A stretch of 10,149 bases of DNA from DATIBL01 sp035457505 (GTDB lineage Bacteria; Patescibacteriota; Minisyncoccia; Phycocordibacterales; UBA6899). The notes beneath the pieces were generated by a model. That model was not told the DNA's origin, searched no databases, and worked only from the letters and a program-made list of their open reading frames with translations. Made by a program: the position numbers and the translations under genes. The DNA is taken from contig DATIBL010000015.1 of assembly GCA_035457505.1 (NCBI GenBank), positions 1 to 10,149 on the forward strand. The letters run 5' to 3'. Shown here one piece after another: positions 4,430 through 10,149 of the stretch (the first letter of the stretch is position 1; each line of letters starts with the position of its first letter).

Positions 4430-5764
4430 ATGGCGAAGCCGATCATCCAGGCAAAGAATATCGAGATCACCTACAACCTTGGCAAAGAGAATGAGTTCAA
4501 GGCGAACAAGGGGACTTCGGTAGATATTTTTGATGATGAGTACATCATTCTTTTCGGACCATCGGGATGCGGAAAATCGACGCTTCTCTATTGCATGTTT
4601 GGCGTTTTGCCGCCCTCGGCGGGGAAAATGTATGTGAACGGTGAATCGATCTACGACTATTCACCAATGCAGATGGTCATGTTCCAGCGCAAGACGATGG
4701 GTATCATGTACCAGTCCTTCAACTTGATCCCCTCGATTACTGTGCTCGACAACGTTGCACTTCCGCTCATCTTCGATGGCGTCGGTCCGCGCGAGCGGGA
4801 AGATCGCGCCATGGAACTTTGCCGACGCTTTATGATCGACCACGTTGCGCATAAACGCCCGACCCTCTTGTCGGGTGGTCAGCAACAGCGCGTGTCGGTT
4901 GCCCGTTCGCTTGTGAACGACCCGCAGATCCTGATCGCCGATGAGCCGGTCGGCAACCTCGACTCCATTACTGCCGGACAGGTGATGGACGCGCTTGCAA
5001 CCATTAATGCCAAGGATAAGAAGACGGTCATTCTCGTGACGCATGATGCGAAATATCTTCCCTATGCGCACCGCATCGTGTACATGGCGGATGGCAGGAT
5101 CGAACGCATCGTTCCGAATCCGGAAAAAAAGCAGATTTTGAAGCTGGCTCCAGGGACGACGATCGTGACCGAGATCGAGCAGATCTCGCGCATCTATCCC
5201 TACGATTCGCCGAAAGAACTCCAGGTCAAAAGCCTTCTGAATTATTTGATCGAGGATTTTACATTCGATCAGATCACGCGTTTGCAGGGTGTGACTGAGC
5301 AGGTGATCGACGGACGCATGGATCAATCGACCTATCTTCGCGTCCTGATGAAGGATTATTCTGATTCCGGGATCGGTATTCCCGTGGCGGTTGCGACGCG
5401 CATGACCGAAAAGCTTTTCAATATTCTCGAGCATGCGCGCGACATTGCTCGATATCGGCGTATGTCAGCGGCATCCCACGATATTGCGACGATCCGCAGT
5501 CTTGAGCTCATCAACCGACTTGCAGAGTTCATTGCCGACTTCCTTGGTCTTGCGCTCACTCCCGAACAGAAAGCACACTTTGAGGAGTCGATCGCACAGC
5601 GGATCGGCGGGTTCACAAAACGCGAAGGTTTCCAGGAGCAGATGGAGTTTGCCATAGAGGACGGCGGCGTCGGTCTCAATAAAAAGCAATCGCAGGATGT
5701 GACCCGTCTTATGGAGAAGCTTATCGCGCAGGGTATTCCGCGCACCGGAAGCGGACATCACTGA
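4430..5764 (+). CDS. ABC transporter ATPase of the MacB/LolD type with a long C-terminal extension
   Basis: This is a 444-aa cytoplasmic ATPase that would power the permease encoded at 6703-7911. Residues 1-230 form a complete nucleotide-binding domain: Walker A GPSGCGKST (43-51), Q-loop Q95 in MYQSFNLIPSITVLDNVALP, signature LSGGQQQRV (147-155), Walker B ILIADEP (167-173, catalytic E172), D-loop GNLD (175-178) and H-loop H205. The Q-loop region and the SGGQQQRVSVARSLVNDPQ block are typical of the MacB/LolD/FtsE branch. Those proteins are usually about 220-250 residues when separate. Here about 210 extra residues follow, predicted helical and charged, with two similar-looking helical blocks (about 260-345 and 355-435). 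No domain name comes to mind for them. I chose the ATG at 4430 rather than the in-frame 4337 because TATAAT lies just before it and the family N-terminus starts there. The gene ends in TGA. Confidence 0.93.
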   Translation: MAKPIIQAKNIEITYNLGKENEFKANKGTSVDIFDDEYIILFGPSGCGKSTLLYCMFGVLPPSAGKMYVNGESIYDYSPMQMVMFQRKTMGIMYQSFNLIPSITVLDNVALPLIFDGVGPREREDRAMELCRRFMIDHVAHKRPTLLSGGQQQRVSVARSLVNDPQILIADEPVGNLDSITAGQVMDALATINAKDKKTVILVTHDAKYLPYAHRIVYMADGRIERIVPNPEKKQILKLAPGTTIVTEIEQISRIYPYDSPKELQVKSLLNYLIEDFTFDQITRLQGVTEQVIDGRMDQSTYLRVLMKDYSDSGIGIPVAVATRMTEKLFNILEHARDIARYRRMSAASHDIATIRSLELINRLAEFIADFLGLALTPEQKAHFEESIAQRIGGFTKREGFQEQMEFAIEDGGVGLNKKQSQDVTRLMEKLIAQGIPRTGSGHH

Positions 5765-5794
5765 TCCCGGTCTTTGCACGCCAGAGAAGCATGG

Positions 5795-5800
5795 TACAAT
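5795..5800 (+). promoter_or_regulatory. Possible internal -10 box before the membrane protein gene
   Basis: TACAAT (one mismatch to TATAAT) lies 11 bases before the ATG at 5812 and just after the ABC ATPase stop. The spacing matches the other genes here. It supports 5812 rather than the in-frame ATG at 5791, which lies upstream of the box. Confidence 0.45.
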
Positions 5801-5811
5801 ACGAAAAGCAT

Positions 5812-6627
5812 ATGCAAGATCAAACACAAAAACCTATTCGCAAAGCCGAAGAGCACATGGTCGAAAAGCTTGCCGACATTGATCGGAAGCTCGCGTCCGA
5901 GCGCGTTGAACGCGACCAGTTGTTCCACATGATGACCGCACTTTTGTTCGTCGCTCTTGCGCTCGTCATGCTCCACGATTTTGCCCGGTTCCGCTCGGAG
6001 CTCCGCTCGCTCGCGATCTGGCAGGGAGTCATTGCGAATCTCAATACGTCGGCGACCGCTCCGTCATCGGGCTCGATCGCCATGACCGGATGTTTTCCTG
6101 GTGCACCCGTGGCGGGCGTCGTTACGGCAGATGGGTGGAAAGCTCTCGATATTCAAGAATTCGGCCTTCGATATCCCGAAGGATGGCGCGTCGAGGAGCG
6201 GCGAAGCGTTTTTGGGACAGGGAAGCAGTATGTCTTTTCGACCCCAGATCGAAAGTTTCGCGCGGTATTCTCCGTATCCTATCTTGCGAACGGCATCTAC
6301 CAAAGCGAGAATCCTGAGCGCACGCTTGCCTACGAGCTTTACTCCAATACGTGGTGGCATGTTCCGAAGCAGTGGGATCCCGCAGCGCTCGTGCGGTGCT
6401 CGGAAGGTCCGTCGGGGTATACGCGCGCGCAGGCGTTTCCCATCTACTCCGGTGGCACAGCATCTTCGCCAGTCTTCTATGTTGTGATGCGAGATCTTGA
6501 GAGTGAGCATCGCGTGGTCCCAACGATCATCGAGGTGACGATCGAGCGTGCAGAGGCGACCGATGAGGAGGTTGCGGCATCGTTGAAGGTCCTCGAGGCG
6601 ATCTTGGAGGGAGTTGAATCAAAATAG
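5812..6627 (+). CDS. Single-pass membrane protein with cytoplasmic coiled coil and outer domain, ABC locus accessory
   Basis: The product is 271 aa from this start. Residues 1-38 are charged and helix- or coiled-coil-prone (KAEEHMVEKLADIDRKLASE). A transmembrane helix follows at about 39-55 (MMTALLFVALALVML). A Ser/Thr/Gly-rich linker (about 78-100) leads to an extracytoplasmic globular domain (about 105-268). That domain opens with WKALDIQEFGLRYPEGWRVE, a pattern like the PsbP/DcrB-type small beta domains in which a 'yPegW' motif recurs. This assignment is tentative. Two outer Cys (C94, C196) are present. It is neither a canonical membrane-fusion protein (no lipoyl or barrel-sandwich motif) nor a permease. 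Its place between ATPase and permease suggests a dedicated accessory or substrate-handling subunit. It ends in TAG. Confidence 0.75.
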   Translation: MQDQTQKPIRKAEEHMVEKLADIDRKLASERVERDQLFHMMTALLFVALALVMLHDFARFRSELRSLAIWQGVIANLNTSATAPSSGSIAMTGCFPGAPVAGVVTADGWKALDIQEFGLRYPEGWRVEERRSVFGTGKQYVFSTPDRKFRAVFSVSYLANGIYQSENPERTLAYELYSNTWWHVPKQWDPAALVRCSEGPSGYTRAQAFPIYSGGTASSPVFYVVMRDLESEHRVVPTIIEVTIERAEATDEEVAASLKVLEAILEGVESK

Positions 6628-6650
6628 TCCCGCGTGCATCACCCTCATGT

Positions 6651-6683
6651 GAACCCGGCTTCGCTCGCGCGGAGTGCGGGTTT
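6651..6683 (+). terminator. Hairpin between membrane protein and permease genes, weak terminator or attenuator
   Basis: GAACCCG (6651-6657) pairs with CGGGTTT (6677-6683, one G-U). An inner stem CGCTC (6662-6666) with GAGTG (6672-6676) stacks below a short loop. The run after it is only TTTCGCC, so termination may be partial. The permease -10 box begins six bases later. Confidence 0.5.
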
Positions 6684-6688
6684 CGCCG

Positions 6689-6694
6689 TATAAT
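6689..6694 (+). promoter_or_regulatory. Promoter of the permease gene, TATAAT 8 bases before ATG
   Basis: A perfect TATAAT is followed by AGGAACGT and the ATG. AGGA here could serve as a Shine-Dalgarno on a longer transcript read from upstream. From this promoter itself the mRNA would be almost leaderless. No -35 is recognised. Confidence 0.65.
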
Positions 6695-6702
6695 AGGAAC
6701 GT

Positions 6703-7911
6703 ATGCGGTTATCCGACATCGGTATGCTCTCCACGCGCATGTTCAAAACGAACCCTGCGCGTACCTGGCTGACTATTGCCGGTATGTCAGTCGGCATCGG
6801 CGCGGTCGTCACGCTGGTCGGTCTCGGATTCGGCCTCCAGAACATCATTCTCGAGCAGATTGTCTTCGGTGAAACGCTTTTGTCGCTCTCCGTCAATAAT
6901 CCATCCTCGCGCGCAGTCGTTTTGAATCCGCAAACGGTCGCTGAACTCCGCCGTCTCCCGAATGTAAAAGATGTTGCGCCGCTCGCAAGTTTCCCTGCAC
7001 TCATCACGATGGATGGTCTTACGGGAAATACATTTCTCCAGGGTGCTGAGCCATCTTTTTTCCGCTACACCGGAGCCGTTGCTGCAGCAGGGGAGATCTT
7101 CGATGATAAGCAGCTCGAAAAGCAGCAAGACGGTGTCGTGCTGACCCATGCCGTCCTCAAACTTTTTGCGATCAAGGAGCCGAAGGATGCGATCGGGAAG
7201 ACGGTCACATTCCGCGTGTTTCTCCAGAAGGAGGGAAGCGATGATTCAGAGGAAGTCGAGATGGCAAAATCGTTCCGCGTGATCGGCGTCACAAAGGAAG
7301 AGAATTTCATTGCTGCGATCGTCCTCTTGCCGCAACTCGCGAGTCAGATATCGGTCGCACAATATGACAAGGCGCAAGTCCGCGTCACGAAGGGAGATTT
7401 TCTTGATGCCACGCAGGCGGAGATCGTGAAGCGTGGGTTTATTGTCACGGCTCTTTCGAAGACCGTCGATCAAGCGAAGAAGATCTTCCAGGGCATCCAG
7501 GCGGTCCTCGCGGTGTTCGGCGGTATTGCGCTCATTGTGTCCGCGATTGGTATGTTCAATACGATGACGGTTACTCTCCTTGAGCGCACGGCGGAGATCG
7601 GTATCATGCGCACGCTCGGAGCGTCGTCTGGCGATATTAAAATTCTCTTCATCTCAGAGGCGGTCATCGTGGGATTTCTTGGTGGGCTCATGGGGATCGG
7701 GATCGGAGTTGCAATCGGATGGAGCTTAAATGGACTGCTCAATGTCGCTGCGTCGAATTTCGGCGGAAAATCCATGGCGCTGTTCTCGTTTCCGCTTTGG
7801 TTCCTGCTCTTCATCGCTTCATTCTCGGCGGTCGTCGGTTTCTTGACCGGAGTCTTTCCTGCGCGTCGCGCTGCAAGCCTCAATCCTCTTGACGCGATCC
7901 GTTATAAGTAG
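6703..7911 (+). CDS. MacB/FtsX-family ABC transporter permease
   Basis: This is a 402-aa integral membrane protein with the four-helix layout of the family. TM1 is at about 22-46 (preceded by the amphipathic FKTNPARTWLTIAGMSVGIG). A large extracytoplasmic MacB-type core domain spans about 50-255. TM2 is at about 264-287, TM3 at about 316-340 and TM4 at about 361-385. The cytoplasmic coupling segment ERTAEIGIMRTLGAS (294-308) and the ending FPARRAASLNPLDAIRYK are hallmarks. Members move substrates from the outer leaflet or periplasmic side, or transmit force, rather than pumping across the membrane. The length is normal for the family. It pairs with the ATPase at 4430-5764, which lacks its own membrane domain. 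The substrate cannot be read from sequence; peptide, lipoprotein or envelope stress handling are options. Confidence 0.93.
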   Translation: MRLSDIGMLSTRMFKTNPARTWLTIAGMSVGIGAVVTLVGLGFGLQNIILEQIVFGETLLSLSVNNPSSRAVVLNPQTVAELRRLPNVKDVAPLASFPALITMDGLTGNTFLQGAEPSFFRYTGAVAAAGEIFDDKQLEKQQDGVVLTHAVLKLFAIKEPKDAIGKTVTFRVFLQKEGSDDSEEVEMAKSFRVIGVTKEENFIAAIVLLPQLASQISVAQYDKAQVRVTKGDFLDATQAEIVKRGFIVTALSKTVDQAKKIFQGIQAVLAVFGGIALIVSAIGMFNTMTVTLLERTAEIGIMRTLGASSGDIKILFISEAVIVGFLGGLMGIGIGVAIGWSLNGLLNVAASNFGGKSMALFSFPLWFLLFIASFSAVVGFLTGVFPARRAASLNPLDAIRYK

Positions 7912-7955
7912 CGGATCGGGCCAATTTTGGCAGACGCACAGCTCTGGGGATACTC

Positions 7956-7997
7956 TGTGGAAAACTCTATTGTCTGCTGTGTATAACTTTGTGCACA
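7956..7997. promoter_or_regulatory. Cluster of DnaA-box-like nonamers
   Basis: TGTGGAAAA (7956-7964) and TGTGTATAA (7978-7986) are the reverse complements of TTTTCCACA and TTATACACA, and both fit the DnaA-box consensus TTWTNCACA. TTGTGCACA (7989-7997) misses it by one base. Six-base arms TGTCTG (7971-7976) and CAGACA (7996-8001) flank two of them. The cluster ends about 15 bases before the -10 of the next gene. It could be DnaA-dependent regulation or a chance AT-rich run. No dnaA, dnaN or rpmH is in view to mark an origin. Confidence 0.4.
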
Positions 7998-8015
7998 GAC
8001 AGGGGAATAGGCGTG

Positions 8016-8021
8016 TATAAT
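8016..8021 (+). promoter_or_regulatory. Candidate promoter of the large surface-protein gene
   Basis: A perfect TATAAT overlaps an in-frame ATG (8020), so that ATG cannot be the start if this box is used. Transcription from about 8028 would give a leader of some 55 bases, unlike the near-leaderless genes elsewhere. The leader holds GGAGA (8042-8046), which can pair with TCTCC (8078-8082) right before the chosen ATG. Confidence 0.6.
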
Positions 8022-8082
8022 GAAACCAAGTTGCAGGGTCCGGAGAGAAACTGCGGCGCCGTTGTCCCAACATGAAATCTCC

Positions 8083-9912
8083 ATGAAAGGAAGTACAGCT
8101 CACACCATCAGCGGAAAAGCGACGATCCTCACTACCTTGATCGGAGTCGGCATTCTTTTTGCCGGGCTTGTGATTGATCTGCCGAACGGAAGCGTGGCGC
8201 GGGCAAATGTTGCAACAACAAGCGTAACGGTACTCAATACGCCGCCGACTTTTGTTTCAAATCCGCAGGAGATGCCGGGGTCATCAACCTCCACGCCGAC
8301 GAATACGGGTTCCAACGTGACATGGGCAACTGTAGCATCCGACTCATCCGGAGATGACTACTATCTCCTTGTCTGCAAAACTTCCGCCACTCCGACGCCG
8401 AATCCCTCTGCTGCTCCTTCGTGCGCCGGCGGTCTTGCAAATCGTTGGGCCGTCTCGGCACAAACGACGAGTGGTTCTCAAGCTACTGCGGCGACGACAA
8501 CACTCGAGGCATTCGCGGAGTTCAATGATTGGTATGCATGGGTTTGCGACCACAACGGGAATGGTCCCGCATGCAGTTCGCCTGCGATGTCTGGAAATGG
8601 AACAACTTCGTCGCCCTTCGTGGTGAATCATCGCCCAACCTTCACGATCTTCATCGATGATTCTCCGAAGAATCCTGGCCAGATCGTGACTTGGTATTCA
8701 ACATCTTCTGACCCTGATACCTATCAAGGGACAGCGACCGACACCGTGAAGCTCTTTGTGTGCAAGGCGGCTGATTTCACAGGTACCGCGTGTGGTCCCG
8801 GCGGAACGTGGGCAACATCGAGCTACGTTACGGTGGACGCTTCGTCGACGTTCACGCTGGAGAATCCGAAACCCGATGGCATCTATGCTGCCTACGGCTA
8901 TGTCGTGGATTCTCATGGCAATCATCAGCCATCTGGAGGAGTGAATGGATCAAATTCGGTTCTGGTCGTGAATAATGTTACGCCATCGATCGCGGCTGCT
9001 TCCGTGAGCTTGCTTGATGTGGATCGTACTGGACCACTCATTTTGACAAACCCTGCGGGGCAGACGACCGGATTCCAGGTCGAATTCACCGTGACCGACC
9101 AGAATAGCTGTCAGAATCTTTCCGCGGCGAACGAGATCGCTAGCTCAACAATCGATGTATTCCGCTCTGGTGTTGGTTCGACGACGTGTCAAAACGCGGG
9201 ACAGTACAATGCGAACAATTGCTATCCGTATGCGGTGGGGACGACTACTTGGAACGTAAGCTGTACTGCGAGCTCGACATCATGCCTCGGGGTCTCTGAC
9301 TCCGATCAAGTGTGGACATGCACGTTCCCGCTTTGGTATGTCGCAGAAGCAACCGATGGAAATGGCGTTCCTGCGACTGATCCACCGAATTTTGCGGAAA
9401 ACTGGCTGACCACGGCGCTTGCATATGACGACAATAGTTCCTCGACGGGAAAGATCGAGGCTTCGTCTGGAAATGAGCTCAATAGTTTCCTGGCCTATCT
9501 CGTTGCAACGACATCGATCCACTACGGTGGATTGCAGCCTGGTTTTGCGAATGATCCAATCGATCGTATTACTGATCTCAAGGCGGCAGGAAATGTCGGA
9601 CTTGATGAAACGCTCTATGGCACGGATATGTGTCCTACTTATCCAACTTGTACTGGGAATGCGACATCGACGATCTTTGTCACGGATCAGAAGTATGCCA
9701 CATCGTCACTCGCATATGCGTCGTCCGTTGTTTTGCTCTCGAATCCGGGTGCCGAGCTTGAGGTCAATGTTCCGAAATCGACCTCCACAAGCACTCCTGC
9801 TGAACGCAATACTTTCTGGGGAGTCCTTGTGCCTGGCGCGATCACGATCTCGGGCACCTATACCGGTGTGAATACGCTGATTGGAGTCACTGGTGAGCGT
9901 GCGAACTGGTAA
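8083..9912 (+). CDS. Secreted Cys-rich surface protein, paralog of the gene at 1-1076
   Basis: This is a 609-aa exported protein. Residues 1-41 are a signal peptide with hydrophobic core ILTTLIGVGILFAGLVI and cleavage at VARA/NVATT. Two internal repeats follow (about 75-180 and 198-297), each with LLVCK or LFVCK, a Gly-rich Cys turn, W-A-S, and YAWVCDHNGN or YGYVVDSHGN. Next come a Cys-rich domain (about 300-425, with RSGV, NNCY and TFPLWYVAEATD) and a C-terminal domain (about 440-609) ending with TFWGVLVPG and a Gly/Thr-rich tail. The last two match the product of 1-1076. There is no sortase motif and no second membrane helix, so the anchoring mode is unclear. I chose the ATG at 8083 over 8020 because 8020 lies inside the -10 box and because 8083 gives a normal signal peptide. 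The function is probably a surface or adhesion layer. It ends in TAA before a strong terminator. Confidence 0.85.
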   Translation: MKGSTAHTISGKATILTTLIGVGILFAGLVIDLPNGSVARANVATTSVTVLNTPPTFVSNPQEMPGSSTSTPTNTGSNVTWATVASDSSGDDYYLLVCKTSATPTPNPSAAPSCAGGLANRWAVSAQTTSGSQATAATTTLEAFAEFNDWYAWVCDHNGNGPACSSPAMSGNGTTSSPFVVNHRPTFTIFIDDSPKNPGQIVTWYSTSSDPDTYQGTATDTVKLFVCKAADFTGTACGPGGTWATSSYVTVDASSTFTLENPKPDGIYAAYGYVVDSHGNHQPSGGVNGSNSVLVVNNVTPSIAAASVSLLDVDRTGPLILTNPAGQTTGFQVEFTVTDQNSCQNLSAANEIASSTIDVFRSGVGSTTCQNAGQYNANNCYPYAVGTTTWNVSCTASSTSCLGVSDSDQVWTCTFPLWYVAEATDGNGVPATDPPNFAENWLTTALAYDDNSSSTGKIEASSGNELNSFLAYLVATTSIHYGGLQPGFANDPIDRITDLKAAGNVGLDETLYGTDMCPTYPTCTGNATSTIFVTDQKYATSSLAYASSVVLLSNPGAELEVNVPKSTSTSTPAERNTFWGVLVPGAITISGTYTGVNTLIGVTGERANW

Positions 9913-9931
9913 AAACACCCTATTTGAGCTC

Positions 9932-9957
9932 AAAACGCCCTAGAACGGGGCGTTTTT
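9932..9957 (+). terminator. Intrinsic terminator of the surface-protein gene
   Basis: AAAACGCCC (9932-9940) and GGGCGTTTT (9948-9956) pair perfectly around a seven-base loop, with a further T after the run. It lies 20 bases past the stop codon. Confidence 0.92.
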
Positions 9958-10092
9958 GCATATTTCTTGCAAATATCTTGTTATTGGGTCCCGAATGATC
10001 AGATTCATAAAATTTATCTATCGGAGAAACTTCTCCGCACTCATTTTCACAGGATGTACACAGTTTCACGGGAATATCATCTTTATTTCCTG
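9958..10092. other. AT-rich intergenic region with a 16-base palindrome
   Basis: No ORF is supported here. CGGAGAAACTTCTCCG (10022-10037) is a palindrome with seven complementary pairs and a two-base centre, a possible operator. ATTTTCACA (10042-10050) is one base from the DnaA-box consensus. Both lie 40-75 bases upstream of the next candidate -10 box. Confidence 0.4.
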
Positions 10093-10098
10093 TAGAAT
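10093..10098 (+). promoter_or_regulatory. Candidate -10 box for the gene entering at the right edge
   Basis: TAGAAT (one mismatch to TATAAT) is 13 bases before the ATG at 10112, the same short spacing seen for other genes in the window. Confidence 0.45.
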
Positions 10099-10111
10099 AG
10101 ACATACCCTTT

Positions 10112-10149
10112 ATGAGGCGAGGGCTATTGTTGTTTACGTATGTGGTCGT
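10112..10149 (+). CDS. Start of a possible secreted or membrane protein, cut by the window edge
   Basis: Only 12 codons are visible: MRRGLLLFTYVV. Two Arg followed by a hydrophobic run look like the start of a signal peptide or membrane anchor. The -10 box at 10093-10098 supports this ATG. Nothing can be said about function. Confidence 0.4.
   Translation, partial: MRRGLLLFTYVV

Noticed and set aside
4661..5434. Minus-strand ORF (257 aa) opposite the ABC ATPase
   Set aside because: It lies over intact ATPase motifs and has a shadow-like composition.
5791..5811. Upstream in-frame start for the membrane protein
   Set aside because: It precedes the likely -10 box TACAAT. The ATG at 5812 has the spacing seen for the other genes.
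8020..8082. Upstream in-frame start for the large surface protein
   Set aside because: This ATG overlaps the TATAAT and would add a charged 21-residue tail before the signal peptide.
4198..10019. Similarity between ATCAGATTCATCAGATTTA near 4199 and ATCAGATTCATAAAATTTA near 10000
   Set aside because: It is short and AT-rich, with one copy inside mini-ORF B and no shared context. It is probably chance.
1..10149. tRNA, rRNA, CRISPR array, insertion sequence or prophage genes
   Set aside because: No cloverleaf with a GTTCGA-type T-loop, no regularly spaced short repeats, and no transposase or integrase motifs were found by eye.

Overview
The window reads like a genome segment from a candidate-phyla-radiation bacterium, most likely a member of the Patescibacteria/Parcubacteria. 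This is inferred from gene content and style, not from a marker gene. The clues are tandem fibronectin-III secreted proteins, Cys- and Ser/Thr-rich surface proteins of a type common in that group, a MacB/FtsX-type ABC exporter, and many genes whose -10 box lies only 8-13 bases before the start codon with no Shine-Dalgarno. The genetic code looks standard: TAA, TAG and TGA all end genes.

Layout. Bases 1-1076 hold the 3' end of a large surface-protein gene. Bases 1095-1338 hold a structured non-coding repeat. Divergent genes follow: an unknown 136-aa protein on the minus strand (1365-1775) and a secreted four-FN3 protein on the plus strand (1877-3370). A second copy of the structured repeat (3391-3658) follows the FN3 gene. 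Bases 3745-4343 carry, on the minus strand, two tandem look-alike small transcription units. Each has a promoter, a Shine-Dalgarno, a mini-ORF beginning Met-Asp-Pro-Pro, and a strong intrinsic terminator. Bases 4430-7911 are a three-gene ABC transporter locus: an ATPase with a long helical C-terminal extension, a single-pass membrane protein with an outer domain, and a MacB-like permease. Bases 8083-9912 encode a secreted Cys-rich protein paralogous to the truncated gene at the left edge, followed by a clear terminator. A new gene probably starts at 10112.

How it fits together. The protein-coding part concerns the cell surface: two paralogous surface proteins, an FN3 adhesin-like protein, and an exporter-type ABC system that could act on envelope substrates. 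The most unusual material is non-coding or nearly so. It comprises (i) the twin Met-Asp-Pro-Pro small units, (ii) a hairpin/pseudoknot-capable element repeated almost identically after two secreted-protein genes, (iii) a second hairpin family present four times with it, and (iv) a window-wide pattern of leaderless or near-leaderless promoters. I recognised no tRNA, rRNA, CRISPR array or transposase.
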